Source: Paludibacter jiangxiensis (GTDB lineage: Bacteria; Bacteroidota; Bacteroidia; Bacteroidales; Paludibacteraceae). Taken from it: a stretch of DNA of 64,000 nucleotides. How positions within the stretch are numbered: the first letter of the stretch is position 1; every line of letters begins with the position of its first letter. The notes beneath the pieces are model-generated. The model did no database searches, was not told the origin of the DNA, and saw only the letters and a program-made list of their open reading frames with translations. This document shows, piece after piece, positions 63,198 through 64,000 of this stretch. The position numbers and the translations under genes were made by a program. Where the stretch lies: positions 1-64,000 of the forward strand of contig CAMBSB010000011.1 in assembly GCA_945870155.1 (NCBI GenBank). The letters run 5' to 3'.

Positions 63198-64000
63198 TTA
63201 TTTGCGAATTTTATAAAATTCGCAGTCCTTAATTTTTACTATGCCATCAGATCCAGTATTAGAAATATAATCTTTGGCAATTAAAAAAGAGTTTCTTCTA
63301 TATTGACTGAAATCTGCATCAGCCTTATTGAAACTATTTATTGAAACGTTTCCCGAAGCGTGAATAAATTTCTGCTTACCCAAGCACAATGCTACATGTA
63401 TAACTTTTTGTTTTGAATCTTCATTTTCTTTTTCTCCAAAAAACAGCAAGTCGGCTGGTTGAAGACTTTCAAAATCTTTTTCAGGTATGCATTTCCTACC
63501 ATATAGAGCTTGCTGTGATGCATCACGTTGTAAAACAATGCCATTAACTAAAAAAGTCATTTTTGTAAAACCCGAACAATCCACAGCTTTAGCAGATGTA
63601 CCACCCCAGAGATAAGGCAAGCCCATAAATTTTTTAGCGGTATTAATAATCTGCTCAGCACTCGGATTTTCTGAATTTATCCATGCAGCATAATCTATGC
63701 ATTCCGATTTTTTAACGTAAGCCTGTCGACCATCAGGGTAAGCTGCTAAAATAAATTTACCTTTTGTATCGACATATTTCAATACATCACAAACAACCAA
63801 ATCCGATACAGTTTGTGAATTTTCATCGGGGTTTTCGTAACTATTACCAGTTTGTTTCCAATAAACTATTTTCCGGCAAGTTAACCAGTCATTTATTTCT
63901 TGTTTATTCATCAATTGTATGGCACCACCATCAACCCAAGCTATATAGTTATCAGGTGTTTGAACCAGATACCAATAACTGTGTTTTTTGAGAATATTCA
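63198..64000 (-). CDS. NlpC/P60 endopeptidase (YkfC-like), 5' end beyond the window
   Basis: At least 266 residues. The frame stays open past the apparent TTG/ATG start near 63914 to the window edge and encodes YWYLVQTPDNYIAWVDGGAIQL, which is an SH3-like domain, so the annotated start is internal. A second SH3b segment (AAYPDGRQAYVKKSECIDY) precedes the NlpC/P60 domain with catalytic Cys in AVDCSGFTKMTF and His in VIHVALCLGKQKFIHASG. YkfC-type enzymes cleave gamma-D-Glu-diaminoacid bonds to release L-Ala-D-Glu, the substrate of the epimerase encoded just downstream. Confidence 0.9.
   Translation of the reverse strand, partial: NILKKHSYWYLVQTPDNYIAWVDGGAIQLMNKQEINDWLTCRKIVYWKQTGNSYENPDENSQTVSDLVVCDVLKYVDTKGKFILAAYPDGRQAYVKKSECIDYAAWINSENPSAEQIINTAKKFMGLPYLWGGTSAKAVDCSGFTKMTFLVNGIVLQRDASQQALYGRKCIPEKDFESLQPADLLFFGEKENEDSKQKVIHVALCLGKQKFIHASGNVSINSFNKADADFSQYRRNSFLIAKDYISNTGSDGIVKIKDCEFYKIRK

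Noticed and set aside
1-64000. CRISPR arrays, prophage genes, restriction or toxin-antitoxin systems
   Set aside because: No regularly spaced repeats, phage structural genes or defence-type genes were seen on either strand.

Overview
The window looks like the chromosome of a Bacteroidota, most likely a Bacteroidales relative of Paludibacter or Tannerella (inference). The support is low GC, a SusC/SusD pair, a type IX secretion (T9SS) sorting tail on a glycosidase, Bacteroidetes-type protein families (DUF4831, DUF4922, DUF1460), and repeated Bacteroidetes -7 promoter boxes (TAnnTTTG) placed just upstream of genes on both strands. One tRNA, tRNA-Glu(UUC), is present. I saw no rRNA, CRISPR array or prophage.

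Layout. Positions 1-105 hold the tail of an IS1595/ISXO2-like transposase. 0.2-3.4 kb: two lipoproteins (one with a von Willebrand A domain), endonuclease III and an AlaX-like editing protein. 3.6-10 kb: pyruvate phosphate dikinase and a large secreted GH57 amylase-like enzyme. 10-27.9 kb is mostly housekeeping: a cold-shock protein, a LEA-like helical protein, the FetAB exporter, topoisomerase I, PNPase, a possible small RNA, S1/P1 nuclease, alanine dehydrogenase, a DMT transporter, RecO, tRNA-Glu, ribosomal protein S20, PlsC and a lone receiver protein. 28.4-30.5 kb: a TonB-dependent receptor. 30.9-36.1 kb: a tightly overlapping five-gene operon (BtaA-like aminocarboxypropyl transferase, SDR, metallo-beta-lactamase-fold hydrolase, adenylate-forming enzyme, FabH-like ketosynthase). 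It resembles no lipid pathway I can name and is the best candidate here for an undescribed biosynthetic system. 36.4-39.3 kb: a C69 dipeptidase and NhaA.

From 39.4 kb to the right edge the window is almost entirely a peptidoglycan-salvage island. A seven-gene minus-strand operon runs from a NagB/PIG-L fusion to AmpG. The divergent plus-strand operon is murK-murQ-DUF1460-GNAT. Beyond it lie a NamZ-type exo-muramidase with a MurT-like sodium symporter, a SusC/SusD pair, and an L-Ala-D/L-Glu epimerase with an NlpC/P60 endopeptidase that runs off the edge. Together they can account for outer-membrane uptake, hydrolysis of glycan and peptide, inner-membrane import and conversion of MurNAc to GlcNAc-6-P. 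The NagB domain has lost its catalytic residues.

Three LacI-type palindromes (core CAAACGTTTG or close) lie in the nagB/murK divergent promoter, on the susC start site and upstream of the GH57 gene. They suggest one unlinked LacI-family regulator for the island and for starch use. A family of miniature inverted-repeat elements with GC-rich hairpins, one with a perfect 7-bp target duplication, is scattered through the window and has rewritten or capped the 3' ends of several genes. A 50-bp tandem duplication has frameshifted the end of the DUF1460 gene.
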